A stretch of 64,000 nucleotides of DNA from Litoribrevibacter euphylliae (GTDB taxonomy: Bacteria; Pseudomonadota; Gammaproteobacteria; Pseudomonadales; Litoribrevibacteraceae): assembly GCF_042646085.1 (NCBI RefSeq), contig NZ_JBHRSZ010000007.1, positions 818,948 to 882,947 of the forward strand. Reading direction: 5' to 3'. Below are positions 52,853 to 62,611 of the stretch, one piece after another; position 1 is the first letter of the stretch; each line of letters opens with the position of its first letter. The translations under genes were made by a program, and so were the position numbers. Below the pieces are notes generated by a model, which ran no database searches, was not told the origin of the DNA, and saw only the letters and a list, made by a program, of their open reading frames with translations.

Positions 52853-54010
52853 ATGAAAGCGAAATCTTCCAATATTGTTATTTCTTTATTTTTCTTCTTT
52901 GTTTCAAGCCTGGTGTTGGCAAATCCGTTAATCCCGGCACCACCGCAATTGGCGGCTACTGCTTATATTTTGTTGGATGCTAAAAGTGGTAAGGTTTTGG
53001 TTGAGGAGAATCCCGATGAGCGTGTTCCTCCGGCCAGCTTAACCAAAATGATGACCAGTTATATTGCGGTGGAAGAAATTCAGCGCGGTAATGTTGGATT
53101 GGACGATGAAGTTTTAGTGAGTGAGAAGGCTTGGCGTATGCCGGGCTCTCGTATGTTTATTGAAGTAGGTAAGAAAGTTAAAGTTGAAGACTTGCTTCGT
53201 GGAATTATTATTCAGTCTGGGAATGATGCAAGTGTGGCAATGGCTGAACATGTGGCAGGCTCTGAAGAGGGATTTGCTGACTTAATGAATCAATACGTTT
53301 CTCAGCTTGGGATGACCAATACGCATTTCATGAATGCAACCGGATTGCCTCACGCTGATCACTATGCTTCTGCTCGTGACTTGGCTACGTTAGCCGAGCA
53401 TACCATCGTCGATCATCCTGAGTATTATGGCATCTATTCCGAAAAAGTATTTAAGTACAATGGTATTGAGCAGCCTAACCGTAATCGTTTGTTGTGGCGC
53501 GACTCGTCTGTTGATGGCTTGAAAACAGGCCATACCAATGAAGCTGGGTATTGCTTGGTAGCATCGGCCGAAAAAGATGGTATGCGATTGATTTCTGTGG
53601 TGCTTGGTACGCGTAGTGAAGAAGCTAGAGCGAGAGAGACTCAGAAGCTATTGAATTATGGTTTCAGGTACTTTGAAACATTGTCTTTATATGAAGCGGG
53701 TGCGGAATTAACTCGTAATCGTATCTGGAAGGGGGGGCAAGATCAGGTATCACTGGGCGTGATTGATGATATTGTTATCACTGTACCTCGTGGTAGTCGT
53801 AATGATGTAAAAGCAAATTTAGAAGTGGATACCATTATTGAAGCACCAGTGGAGCAAGGCCAAGAGTTAGGTAACTTAAAAATTGCTCTGAATGGTGAAA
53901 CTTTGGTCGAACAACCTTTAGTAGCCTTAAAGCCAGTTGAAGAAGCCGGCTTCTTTGCTCGCCTTTGGGACGCTATTAAACTGTTCTTTATTGGTTTGTT
54001 TGGTGGTTAA
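52853..54010 (+). CDS. dacA: D-alanyl-D-alanine carboxypeptidase (PBP5/6 type)
   Basis: 385-aa exported enzyme removing the terminal D-Ala from peptidoglycan pentapeptides. Signal peptide ends SLVLA. Catalytic motifs: Ser62 in PPASLTKMM (SxxK), SGNDAS (SxN) and DGLKTGHT (KTG). The C-terminal amphipathic helix (ARLWDAIKLFFIGLFGG) anchors it to the outer face of the inner membrane. Its TAA overlaps the ATG of the aminotransferase gene by one base, linking D-Ala release to D-amino-acid metabolism. Confidence 0.97.
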   Translation: MKAKSSNIVISLFFFFVSSLVLANPLIPAPPQLAATAYILLDAKSGKVLVEENPDERVPPASLTKMMTSYIAVEEIQRGNVGLDDEVLVSEKAWRMPGSRMFIEVGKKVKVEDLLRGIIIQSGNDASVAMAEHVAGSEEGFADLMNQYVSQLGMTNTHFMNATGLPHADHYASARDLATLAEHTIVDHPEYYGIYSEKVFKYNGIEQPNRNRLLWRDSSVDGLKTGHTNEAGYCLVASAEKDGMRLISVVLGTRSEEARARETQKLLNYGFRYFETLSLYEAGAELTRNRIWKGGQDQVSLGVIDDIVITVPRGSRNDVKANLEVDTIIEAPVEQGQELGNLKIALNGETLVEQPLVALKPVEEAGFFARLWDAIKLFFIGLFGG

Positions 54011-54876
54011 TGCCTTCGATTGTTTATCTTGATGGGCAATGGTTGCCCGCAGATAAAGCGAAAGTCTCGGTGTTTGATCGAGGCTTTCTTTTTGGTGACA
54101 GTGTCTATGAAGTCGTAGTGGTATATAACCGTCAACCATTTAGATTAGAACAGCACTTGTCTCGCCTAAGTCGTAGTTTAGAGGAAACAGGTATACCCAA
54201 TCCTTTGGGGCTTCATGAGTGGCGTTTTTTGATAGAACGGTTGATCGATCAAAATGAAGGTGATCACCAGTCTATTTACATTCAGGTCACTAGAGGTGTA
54301 ACTGAATCGCGCACTCATAATTATCCCACTAATATCACTCCGACTGTGTTTGCAGTATCAAAACCTATTTCTTCAAAAAGTACCGACACCCGTTTAAATC
54401 CGTCATGCTCGGCCATATTATTAGAAGATATTCGCTGGTCTCGTGGTGATATCAAATCCACTTCTTTACTGGGCAGTGTATTGCTTAAGAAGGTTGTCTA
54501 TGAATCGGGTAAAGACGAGGGCATTCTTCATCGAGATGGCTTTATCACTGAAGGGACGGCAAGCAATATTTTTATCGTGAGCCAAGGTGCTATCGTTACA
54601 CCTGAGCTGAGCGAATGGATTCTTACAGGAATCACTCGAGATTTTATCTTTGAGTTAGCTAACCGTTATAATGTGCCCATCGAATCAAGACCTGTTTCTG
54701 TGGTTGAGCTAACCCAAGCGGATGAAGTTTGGTTGACCAGCTCAACGGCAGAATTAAGGGCTATTACTGAGCTGGATGATAAGCCAGTAGGAAATGGAAA
54801 TATTGGGCCTATGTGGCAACGGATGGCGGAGTTGTATCAGCGGCACAAAGCTGAGTTATTTAGTAGTTGTGCTTAA
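54010..54876 (+). CDS. dat: D-amino-acid aminotransferase (class IV)
   Basis: 288-aa PLP fold-type IV transaminase. VFDRGFLFGDSVYEVV at the start, the PLP-lysine region DIKSTSLLGSVLLKK, and EGTASNIFIV with TGITRDFIFELA are the motifs of D-alanine transaminases; the branched-chain enzyme is the alternative. It overlaps dacA by one base, which favours a role with D-alanine and D-glutamate. It is followed by ybeD after 92 bases. Confidence 0.9.
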   Translation: MPSIVYLDGQWLPADKAKVSVFDRGFLFGDSVYEVVVVYNRQPFRLEQHLSRLSRSLEETGIPNPLGLHEWRFLIERLIDQNEGDHQSIYIQVTRGVTESRTHNYPTNITPTVFAVSKPISSKSTDTRLNPSCSAILLEDIRWSRGDIKSTSLLGSVLLKKVVYESGKDEGILHRDGFITEGTASNIFIVSQGAIVTPELSEWILTGITRDFIFELANRYNVPIESRPVSVVELTQADEVWLTSSTAELRAITELDDKPVGNGNIGPMWQRMAELYQRHKAELFSSCA

Positions 54877-54968
54877 TTGGTCTTACAATCAATAGTAAGC
54901 GAACAAGAAAACATCATGAATATGTCTCCTTGTAAATCTATTAGAAGAGAGGCGTAAAGGTAGTCGTA

Positions 54969-55247
54969 ATGCAGAATCAAGAGCCGCCAAAAATTGAATT
55001 TCCATGCCCTGGATACCCTATCAAAGTGTTGGGCGAAAACGCTGATGACTTTGAGTCTTTTGTTATCGACACACTTAAAAATTTAATGCCGGAGGATGAT
55101 ATTGATCTTCTGGGGTTGAAGTCTTCTGCGAGCCGTAATGGTCGCTTCTTATCGGTTACAGTGAAAATCGTTGCTCAAAGTGAAGGGCACTTATCTGATA
55201 TTCATCAGACTTTTATGAGCAGTACTCGTGTGAGAATGGTGCTTTAA
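54969..55247 (+). CDS. ybeD: DUF493 family protein YbeD
   Basis: 92-aa protein of the YbeD/DUF493 family, an ACT-like fold possibly with a regulatory role; function is unproven. The start EFPCPGYPIKVLGENADDFESFV and SRNGRFLSVTVKI are typical. It sits between dacA-dat and lipB as in E. coli (dacA-ybeD-lipB), with its TAA overlapping the lipB ATG by one base. Confidence 0.95.
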   Translation: MQNQEPPKIEFPCPGYPIKVLGENADDFESFVIDTLKNLMPEDDIDLLGLKSSASRNGRFLSVTVKIVAQSEGHLSDIHQTFMSSTRVRMVL

Positions 55248-55900
55248 TGACATCGCTTGTTGTGCGACAACTCGAAGGCCTACAGGAATATCAAAAAGTA
55301 TGTGATGCGATGCATCAGTTCACCGACGCTCGAAGTGATGAAACTGCGGATGAATTGTGGTTTCTTGAGCATGAGCCGGTCTTTACTCAAGGGCAAGCAG
55401 GAAAGGCGGAGCATCTGTTAGCGACGGGTGATATTCCTGTTGTCCAGACGGATCGAGGTGGGCAGGTGACTTATCATGGTCCGGGGCAATTAGTTGTATA
55501 TTGCCTTCTTGATTTATCAAGAAGAGGGGTAGGTCCGAGGCGGTTGGTGACTGATATCGAGCAGGCCATCGTTTCTCTATTATCTCAGTACGACCTTGAT
55601 GCTTATCCTAAGCAAGATGCACCAGGGGTGTACGTCAATGAGCAGAAGATCGCGTCTCTTGGTCTTCGTATCCGAAAAGGTAAGTCTTTTCATGGATTGG
55701 CGTTGAATTTGGATATGGATTTATCGCCCTTTCTTAGAATTAATCCTTGCGGCTATGCAGGAATGCAAATGACGCAACTCAAAGATTATCATGACAGTAT
55801 TGATTTTGATGAGGTGCTAGAGAAGCTTCGGCATTGTTTGCAGTCGCAACTCGGGTACTCAACCGTTGAAATGAAAACTGGATTACCTCCAAAGGTTTAA
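55247..55900 (+). CDS. lipB: Octanoyl-[acyl-carrier-protein]:protein octanoyltransferase
   Basis: 217-aa enzyme that moves octanoate from ACP to lipoyl domains. Motifs: EHEPVFTQGQAG, TDRGGQVTYHGPGQLVVYCL, the catalytic Lys in EQKIASLGLRI and Cys168 in INPCGYAGMQMTQ. It overlaps ybeD by one base and is followed by lipA after 4 bases, so lipoate synthesis is one unit. E. coli LipB is 213 aa. Confidence 0.97.
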   Translation: MTSLVVRQLEGLQEYQKVCDAMHQFTDARSDETADELWFLEHEPVFTQGQAGKAEHLLATGDIPVVQTDRGGQVTYHGPGQLVVYCLLDLSRRGVGPRRLVTDIEQAIVSLLSQYDLDAYPKQDAPGVYVNEQKIASLGLRIRKGKSFHGLALNLDMDLSPFLRINPCGYAGMQMTQLKDYHDSIDFDEVLEKLRHCLQSQLGYSTVEMKTGLPPKV

Positions 55901-55904
55901 AAAT

Positions 55905-56891
55905 ATGGCAGAGCAGTCTCAAGAAGTAAAAGCAAGAAACAATAGGCCAAAGGTAGTTCAGGGAGAAAAGCTAAGGGGCGCGGATAAAACCTCTCGCATT
56001 CCGGTGAAAGTAATCCCTACCGATAAAATGCCTCGTAAGCCGGACTGGATTAGAGTTCGGGTACCGGCCTCTCCTGAAATTAGTAAAATTAAGCAGAAGC
56101 TAAGAGATCATAAGTTACACTCCGTTTGTGAAGAGGCGTCTTGCCCGAATCTGGGAGAGTGCTTTAGTCATGGCACAGCGACTTTTATGATTATGGGGGA
56201 CATCTGCACTCGCCGTTGTCCTTTTTGTGATGTGGCCCACGGCCGACCAAATCCTCTCGATGAAAATGAGCCTACGCACTTAGCAGAAGCTATCGCAGAT
56301 ATGGGATTACGGTATGTGGTAATCACGTCGGTAGATAGAGATGATTTACGAGATGGTGGCGCAGGGCATTTCGTAGCCTGTATTGACGAAACACGTAAAC
56401 GTTCTCCGAACATTGAAATTGAAGTGTTGGTACCTGATTTTCGAGGTCGAATGGATGTGGCGTTGGATATCTTGGAACAGTCGCCTCCTGACGTGTTTAA
56501 CCATAATCTCGAAACTGTACCTAGGTTATATAAGCAATCGCGCCCGGGGTCTGATTATCAATGGTCATTGGATTTGTTGAAGCAATATAAAGCGCGCAGA
56601 CCTGATATTTTAACCAAATCTGGTTTAATGCTTGGTTTGGGTGAAAGCTTTGAGGAGATTGTTGAGGTTATGAAAGATCTCCGTGCTCATGATGTGGATA
56701 TGATTACTTTGGGGCAGTATCTCCAGCCAAGTAAGGATCATTTGCCTGTGGATCGTTTTGTTGAGCCTTCGGAGTTTGAAGAGCTTGGGCGTATTGCGGA
56801 AGAGCTTGGCTTCCAGCGAGTGGCCAGTGGTCCTTTGGTTCGTTCTTCTTATCATGCCGATAAGCAAGCCAAAGGTGAAAAAGTCTCTTAA
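55905..56891 (+). CDS. lipA: Lipoyl synthase
   Basis: 328-aa radical-SAM enzyme inserting sulphur at C6 and C8 of octanoyl groups. The auxiliary cluster motif (CEEASCPNLGEC) and the SAM cluster motif (CTRRCPFC) are both intact, with TSVDRDDLRDGGAGHF and the C-terminal GPLVRSSYHAD serine motif. Length is close to E. coli LipA (321 aa). A 12-bp hairpin follows at 56922. Confidence 0.98.
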   Translation: MAEQSQEVKARNNRPKVVQGEKLRGADKTSRIPVKVIPTDKMPRKPDWIRVRVPASPEISKIKQKLRDHKLHSVCEEASCPNLGECFSHGTATFMIMGDICTRRCPFCDVAHGRPNPLDENEPTHLAEAIADMGLRYVVITSVDRDDLRDGGAGHFVACIDETRKRSPNIEIEVLVPDFRGRMDVALDILEQSPPDVFNHNLETVPRLYKQSRPGSDYQWSLDLLKQYKARRPDILTKSGLMLGLGESFEEIVEVMKDLRAHDVDMITLGQYLQPSKDHLPVDRFVEPSEFEELGRIAEELGFQRVASGPLVRSSYHADKQAKGEKVS

Positions 56892-56921
56892 TTTCTGAAG
56901 TTTTCCTTCCTTTGTTTTCCT

Positions 56922-56958
56922 CCGACAAAATTGAGATCTGATAGACAATTTTGTCGGG
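56922..56958 (+). terminator. Hairpin after lipA
   Basis: Perfect 12-bp stem CCGACAAAATTG 56922-56933 / CAATTTTGTCGG 56946-56957 with a 12-nt loop, 30 bases after the lipA stop and followed by GTTCTCTT. Confidence 0.7.
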
Positions 56959-57075
56959 TTCTCTTATCTGTGGACGCCTATTATCAATAATTTTGCCAAA
57001 ATGGGGCAAGGTTCACACATATCTTCAAGGCTTAAGTCTACACTTTGTTCCAAATGTAGAATTCTGTGGTCAATC

Positions 57076-57103
57076 TTGCGGAAAAGTGTTTTTGCTATAA
57101 AAT
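57076..57103 (+). promoter_or_regulatory. Candidate promoter of the FilA-like cluster
   Basis: TTGCGG (57076-57081) and TAAAAT (57098-57103) spaced by 16 bp, about 57 bases before ATG 57160. There is no clear ribosome site in front of this ATG. Confidence 0.35.
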
Positions 57104-57159
57104 GACAATGATGTCGCATTAACACAATAAAAATAAATATTACGTAGCGAATTCAAACC

Positions 57160-58056
57160 ATGCATAAAGTCAAAGTGGCGAGACTAACAGTCGCTGGGTT
57201 ATCTGTACTTCTGATAAACCTGTTTTCTTTGTCTGCTCAGGCGGATTTAGTTCCTGTGACAGATGAGGATTTAGCGTCTTACTCTGGTCAGGCAATAATA
57301 GCTATTGATGATTATGAAGTTGTTCAGGCTGACTCTTCTACCAATGAGTTTCTCAGAGTGACATTGGGGTCGACCATAGAAACCAATGCAACTATCGATA
57401 AAGTTCAGCTTGGCACTTATGATCGTGCTGGATACAGTGCAACTTCAGATATAGATATTGATAATTTAAGCTTAGGGTATATTGATCCTGATACCTACGA
57501 ATATGTTCCTTTTGTGATAACTGACCCATATATGGAATTCGCGTTCTCTGATAATGTTGGGGTTCGCGAAGTAGTCGGTATGCGTATCGGTGCGGGTAGT
57601 GCTTCAGGGGCATTGACGGCCAATATTAATAGCTTAACGGGGAATTTCGAATTGATGATTGATCATGACGGAGATCCTGATACTGCGGCAGTAGCAGCTC
57701 AATTGCTCGATTCTACTGGAACGGCTACTAATATCCGTGCCACTCACCTTGGTGAAGCCGGTGATTGTTCTTCTAACTGTATTTCACTAAATAACCTTGC
57801 GACACTTAACATAAATGATTCGGCGACGGCAGGCGACATGTTCCTGTCGTATCAAAACATTGATATAGGTTGGGCGAAAACGCTTAATGATGGATCTATT
57901 GATGTAAATAGTTTAATTGAGACAACTCAAGGTGCGTTTTTTAATCTACCCACCGGCATGACATCAACAACGGATGCCCTTGTTGGCGTGCCAGGAGTAG
58001 GTGGAAATATCGAATCAACTCGATACACAGATGCAGCTTTGGGATTGTTTCCTTAA
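57160..58056 (+). CDS. FilA-like exported protein (DUF6160-type N-terminus), first of the cluster
   Basis: 298-aa exported protein; the signal peptide ends SAQA. Directly after it comes the signature shared by all five genes here (DLVPVTDEDLASYSGQA). The body resembles Acinetobacter FilA of a putative pilus system: LGSTIETNATIDKVQLG, SDIDIDNLSLGY, ITDPYMEFAF and REVVGMRIGAGSASGALTA. The C-terminus STRYTDAALGLFP is shared with the last gene of the cluster. Two Cys (CSSNC) could form a disulphide. It probably is a surface or pilus-related protein; the assignment is by recollected similarity. Confidence 0.7.
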   Translation: MHKVKVARLTVAGLSVLLINLFSLSAQADLVPVTDEDLASYSGQAIIAIDDYEVVQADSSTNEFLRVTLGSTIETNATIDKVQLGTYDRAGYSATSDIDIDNLSLGYIDPDTYEYVPFVITDPYMEFAFSDNVGVREVVGMRIGAGSASGALTANINSLTGNFELMIDHDGDPDTAAVAAQLLDSTGTATNIRATHLGEAGDCSSNCISLNNLATLNINDSATAGDMFLSYQNIDIGWAKTLNDGSIDVNSLIETTQGAFFNLPTGMTSTTDALVGVPGVGGNIESTRYTDAALGLFP

Positions 58057-58074
58057 ACCATAGGAATAATAAAA

Positions 58075-59289
58075 ATGAAAAGACCTGTGGCGTTACTAGT
58101 ATGTTCATTGTTTAGTGGTGTGGTTGCTGCTGAACTCTCTCCTATGTCTGACGATGCCATGTCAAAGGTGGATGGTGAAGGCTTAGGTATCGTTCTGGAA
58201 GACTATTCTTTTCATGCTGGCTCAGAAGTGGATGCTAGTAATGGGGCCGCTGTTTTCGAAATTACAGGTATCAAAACGTCTGATGGACGGCAGGTAACTG
58301 TTAAGGCCGATAATTTCTTCATTGGTGGTAAAGGCAGTGCTGAGTTCGTGGATAACGGTGATGGCACATCGTCGTTTGTTGTGAATCCGACAACGGTTAA
58401 TGTAGGTCGTTTAAATAACCCTGTTGAGATTAGTCAGCGAGATGGTGATGACATTGATGTCCGTGCTCCTAACAAGGGGGTGCTTGAAATTGCTATGCCT
58501 GATTTGGTTGCTATTGATGGTGATCCTGTATGGACAGGTCATACAATGGATCCTTGTTTAAAAGCTGGGGCTGCTGAGTGCGCTAAGTTTGATAGTCGTG
58601 AGGCTGTTGATGGTGGCTATCGAGGTGAGCGGATTGATTTTGGTTTGGAAATTAATGCTGAGTTTGAAGGTTCTCCTGACTCTGATACGCCGTTGACCTT
58701 GTATGTAAAAGAGGCTGTATTTGATGGTAGTTATATCCGTTTATGGGGGGATGAAACTGCAACAGGCTCAGAAAGTGAATCGGATCAACGTAATCTGACG
58801 TTGGCTAATATCCGTTTGAATATGTATACCCCGGATGTGTTGATTGCTAGTTGTGGGGTAGATGGTAATACTTGTGGTGATGCGGTCCATATTAAGCATC
58901 TGGCAATGGATCTTATTATCGGTGTTGGTGAGATTCAGCCTGCAATGTTAAGTGTTACTTCTGATGGTAATTTGCAGCTGGAAGTTGAGGCTTTACCTGC
59001 GCCTACAGCTGCGGGTCAGCCAACGCGTATTAGTACTATCTTAAATGACCAGTCGGATGCTGCTGATTGGGCAGCAACAGAGAAAGATTTCTACGATAAT
59101 TATTACAACGACACTATTCCTGGTGTAAAAACAAAAAGTAACTTCTATATCGGTGATCCAACAATATCAAATCCTACCTTTGAAACTGCTGGCGGCCTGA
59201 AAGTTGGAGATACTTATTTAGGAACCTCGAAGATCGAAGGGTTGCAAATTCAATACATGAAGATGACCACCCATGATATTGGTGGTTAG
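58075..59289 (+). CDS. Exported protein of the FilA-like cluster, second gene
   Basis: 404 aa with a short signal peptide (VVAA) followed by the variant signature ELSPMSDDAMSKVDGEGLGI. The rest is beta-rich with many Asp/Gly/Asn residues (VDNGDGTSSFVVN, ISQRDGDDIDVRAP) and two Cys pairs, consistent with an extracellular repetitive beta protein. It begins 18 bases after the first gene with a weak AGGAA site and ends 10 bases before the third. I do not recognise a more precise family. Confidence 0.7.
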   Translation: MKRPVALLVCSLFSGVVAAELSPMSDDAMSKVDGEGLGIVLEDYSFHAGSEVDASNGAAVFEITGIKTSDGRQVTVKADNFFIGGKGSAEFVDNGDGTSSFVVNPTTVNVGRLNNPVEISQRDGDDIDVRAPNKGVLEIAMPDLVAIDGDPVWTGHTMDPCLKAGAAECAKFDSREAVDGGYRGERIDFGLEINAEFEGSPDSDTPLTLYVKEAVFDGSYIRLWGDETATGSESESDQRNLTLANIRLNMYTPDVLIASCGVDGNTCGDAVHIKHLAMDLIIGVGEIQPAMLSVTSDGNLQLEVEALPAPTAAGQPTRISTILNDQSDAADWAATEKDFYDNYYNDTIPGVKTKSNFYIGDPTISNPTFETAGGLKVGDTYLGTSKIEGLQIQYMKMTTHDIGG

Positions 59290-59299
59290 GGGCGATGAC

Positions 59300-59944
59300 A
59301 TGAAAATAATAAGAAGAGTCTTGCCGGTCGTTATAGCATTGAGCTCATTTAATGTTTCAGCGGAATTGACTGCAATAGATGATGCAGAGCTTTCTGATAC
59401 AGTTGCTCAGGGCGGCCTTTACCTCTCGGGTGAGTTTAGTCTCAATGAAGAAGGCGGCCCTATCAATGATGCTACTTATACAACGTGTGAGAGTGTTTCA
59501 GATGATCAGCGTTGTGGTGCTCGCTTTTCCTATAAAATGGGAGGCAATCCAGAAAATGGATGGTACGTCATTGATGATTGGAAGGGTGAAGTTTCTTTCG
59601 AAGGGCTGACGTTGCGTACTCGTAAAATTGATGGCAATCGACGAGATGTTACTGGTCAGCTTGTGGATAATTCTGGACAGCCTGTCGATGAAACGAATGC
59701 AGTTGCCTTAGGTGTTAATGACGGTTTTGGTGGTGATGGCGCGTCTTTCAATAAAGAAGTGCTGGAAATTGGTTTGCCTACTTCTATGAGATTCAAGGAT
59801 TACCAGTATACCGTTGGCTTTTCTTCGCACGCCTCTCCTAATGATTCAGTTAACTTTCAGCAAACCAATATCTATGGGGTTAAAATTAATGGTCAGGTAA
59901 ATATGTCTGGCAATATGTTGATTTTCCCTACGGCGGATAAATAA
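59300..59944 (+). CDS. Exported protein of the FilA-like cluster, third gene
   Basis: 214 aa from ATG 59300 (GGGG site upstream; a longer frame reading overlaps the previous gene). The signal peptide ends VSA and is followed by ELTAIDDAELSDTVAQGGLYL, a version of the cluster signature in which the TGQ is replaced by VAQ. The rest is beta-rich with one likely disulphide (CESVSDDQRC). The end reads VNMSGNMLIFPTADK. The function is unknown; co-transcription with its neighbours is likely from spacing of 10-12 bases. Confidence 0.7.
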   Translation: MKIIRRVLPVVIALSSFNVSAELTAIDDAELSDTVAQGGLYLSGEFSLNEEGGPINDATYTTCESVSDDQRCGARFSYKMGGNPENGWYVIDDWKGEVSFEGLTLRTRKIDGNRRDVTGQLVDNSGQPVDETNAVALGVNDGFGGDGASFNKEVLEIGLPTSMRFKDYQYTVGFSSHASPNDSVNFQQTNIYGVKINGQVNMSGNMLIFPTADK

Positions 59945-59956
59945 GGAGGAGCTTTT

Positions 59957-62446
59957 ATGAATACGTTAAAGCCTTTGTATTTTTCCGTTGCTCTTGCATC
60001 TGTTCCTTCTCTGGCATTGGCTGAGCTTCAGTTGATGGATGAAGGCAGTCTTTCTGATGTGACGGGTCAGGCGGGTATTACGGTTGAAATAGAATCCAAG
60101 GTCAGTATTGGTAGTTTGAGTTATATTGACGATGGAAATCCATTGTCTCTAGAAGAAATTGAAATACATAATTCAAGAGACAGTTCAAAAGGCGCTAAAT
60201 CTTACATTATGATCGATGCTGTTGATGGAGCGGGCGGTCCTGATCAGTTGCATGTGAGGTCTATTACAGAGGAAGCGAGGCTTCAAGTAGGAGAGATAAG
60301 AGTCAACTCCGCAAATACAGCACCTAATAGTTTTGGATTGATAGCTCTTGACTATGATATGGAAAATTATTTCCAGATGACAGGTGGCGGGCTTTTGAAT
60401 GCTGATAAAGGTATGACGATTTTTAACTATAATAGTCGTATCTTTGGATTGCAGAGAGATGCTGATGGCAATGTTCAGTTAGATGGTAATGGTAACCCTA
60501 TTACGAAAGGGGCTGAATTCTTCTATCGTGATAATGGAAATGACCTTATGGTCTCTTTTGATTACGAGCATTGGGGGACTAATTGGACTTTGGATGTTGT
60601 TGATGATCCGTATAAAGCAGGAAAAGAGGCATTATTAATCACCTTTCCAGATCATCACTTTAATTTAACTGTTGATCAAATTAAGTTTGATACCAATAAC
60701 TTTGCATCGGATCCAAGTGCTTCGACTATGGAAGGAAACCCAAATGTTGGGATGATTACTGCTTCAGCAGATGTGAGTGGGGAGTTGTATATCAGTGCTG
60801 GTGGTAAGGACCCTGAGCAAGGCTTAACGTTTAATTATGACAGAACTTTATCAAATGGTGATTTTCGCTATATTGATACCGATAATGGTGGCAAACAGTA
60901 TGAGGTTGCTTTAACTGGTGTGACTCATCAGTCTCAGGTTACGAATCTTACATTTGATGTTATAGATGATAGTGTGTGGCTGCAAACAGAGCGTTCCCAA
61001 GGAGCTATCGATATTGAAAATATCTTTATTGGTACCAAATATAATTCTGGTAATGATGTTGGTAAGTTAAGTTTGGGCTCTGTTCACGTTGATTATTTAT
61101 TTGAAGATCAAATTGTTGATGGTACTACCTATACCAACTCATTACAGTTGACGCCTAAAGGAAATCAATATGGCGGTGATCAAGGGATAACAATTAACAC
61201 TAACTGGAGTTTAGCGAATGCAGATATTGGATACACTGATAATGGTAATACAGTCTGGGTATCAGGTATTAAAAGCTATGGTTCTGGTGCGGTAATTGTT
61301 GATCTTATTGATGCGAGCTATTTATATACGAATAATGTAGTGGATCCGTCTGAGGATCCGTTCTTTGATGGTTTGCGTATTGGTTTTGAGGATGTTGTAG
61401 GTCACTACAGTATTGATGGCTTCAGAGTTGGAGATGATAAGAACAGTGCGGAACTTCAAGGTGGTACTGAGCTTTTATTGCCCTTAAAAATTTTCCAGGA
61501 GGCTGATTTTACTTTAAATGGTCATATGACTGTATTACCTGGTGGTGCTGATAATGATGGTCTTACGTTTAATGGTGATATCCATTTGACCGATAGTACG
61601 TTTGGTATTTCTGTTGATCAGGATCGTTCAGGTCTGTGGCTAGATGATGTTACTTACGATATTTATATGCGAGATGCCAAACTGGATGTAAATAAGGATG
61701 GGCTGGTTCTAAATCGGGGTTGGTTTGCATCAACGATGGATGTAGGAAATGTTCGCTTTGGGGACAAGGATAGCGGCGATTCTTTAGGGCGTATTGTCTT
61801 GTCCCGTTTGGAGCATGATTCAACCTTGAGTATCAGTTCCGGTGGTGCCGGTACTGTCTGTATTGGTGGTACTGGTACAACACAAGCCATTTGTGAGCAG
61901 GAAGATCCTATCACTAAAGAGCCTGGTGGCCGTTGGGAGGATCGTGGTGATCAGGGTGTAACAGTAACCATTAATAGTAAATTTGTTGATAAAGATTCTC
62001 TGAATGCGGATGAATTGGCGATTGTTAACGGTATGGATCCAAATGCAGATACCAAGTTAGGATGGTATCGTTCTGATGGTAAAGTAGGGATTGAAGCTGT
62101 TGGGATTTCAACGGATGAAGATGGCCTTACTGTGCAGCTTGGACTAGATGTTGCAGAAACGGTTGTAAAAGACGTAGATACAACGGACGGTTTGTTGAAA
62201 CGAGTGTTACTTGATCCTACAGGGCATGAAGAGCTTGTGGCTGATGCCGACTTAGAGGCTAAATTAACATCAGGATATACAAACCCTGTTGGATTCGCGG
62301 TTGATACAAAAGTGGAGTTCAAGCAACTGAATATAGATCGTATCAATATGAATCATCATGTGGGGGGGGCTCAGCCAATCTTTTATGGTGCTCAGTTTGA
62401 AAACGTAAGTCTTCGGGCAAATATAACGGCAACGCCTATTCGGTAA
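59957..62446 (+). CDS. Large exported protein of the FilA-like cluster, fourth gene
   Basis: 829 aa; AAGGAGGAG lies just before ATG 59957. The signal peptide ends ALA and is followed by ELQLMDEGSLSDVTGQAGITVEI, the fullest form of the shared signature. The body is a long beta-rich chain with recurrent segments of the type DNGNDLMVSFDYEHWGTNW, DLIDASYLY and GLTFNGDIHLTDSTFGI, suggesting a repetitive beta-solenoid or adhesin-like structure. One Cys pair occurs near residues 635-646. It is the main component by size. A strong terminator follows at 62465. Confidence 0.75.
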   Translation: MNTLKPLYFSVALASVPSLALAELQLMDEGSLSDVTGQAGITVEIESKVSIGSLSYIDDGNPLSLEEIEIHNSRDSSKGAKSYIMIDAVDGAGGPDQLHVRSITEEARLQVGEIRVNSANTAPNSFGLIALDYDMENYFQMTGGGLLNADKGMTIFNYNSRIFGLQRDADGNVQLDGNGNPITKGAEFFYRDNGNDLMVSFDYEHWGTNWTLDVVDDPYKAGKEALLITFPDHHFNLTVDQIKFDTNNFASDPSASTMEGNPNVGMITASADVSGELYISAGGKDPEQGLTFNYDRTLSNGDFRYIDTDNGGKQYEVALTGVTHQSQVTNLTFDVIDDSVWLQTERSQGAIDIENIFIGTKYNSGNDVGKLSLGSVHVDYLFEDQIVDGTTYTNSLQLTPKGNQYGGDQGITINTNWSLANADIGYTDNGNTVWVSGIKSYGSGAVIVDLIDASYLYTNNVVDPSEDPFFDGLRIGFEDVVGHYSIDGFRVGDDKNSAELQGGTELLLPLKIFQEADFTLNGHMTVLPGGADNDGLTFNGDIHLTDSTFGISVDQDRSGLWLDDVTYDIYMRDAKLDVNKDGLVLNRGWFASTMDVGNVRFGDKDSGDSLGRIVLSRLEHDSTLSISSGGAGTVCIGGTGTTQAICEQEDPITKEPGGRWEDRGDQGVTVTINSKFVDKDSLNADELAIVNGMDPNADTKLGWYRSDGKVGIEAVGISTDEDGLTVQLGLDVAETVVKDVDTTDGLLKRVLLDPTGHEELVADADLEAKLTSGYTNPVGFAVDTKVEFKQLNIDRINMNHHVGGAQPIFYGAQFENVSLRANITATPIR

Positions 62447-62464
62447 GTTGTTTTAGTTTCTGTA

Positions 62465-62495
62465 AGCCAGCTAAAAAGCTGGCTTTTTTGTTTTT
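62465..62495 (+). terminator. Rho-independent terminator within the FilA-like cluster
   Basis: Stem AGCCAGCT 62465-62472 / AGCTGGCT 62477-62484 with an AAAA loop, followed by TTTTTTGTTTTT. It separates the first four genes from the fifth. Confidence 0.9.
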
Positions 62496-62611
62496 AAATG
62501 CTTGTTTAATAAGTGTTATAACCGGTCAAATTGCTGTCTTATCCAAACAATTATTAATTGAGTGATTGCTCTATAGTTAGTCCTAATAATAAAAATAATA
62601 TGGATGTGACT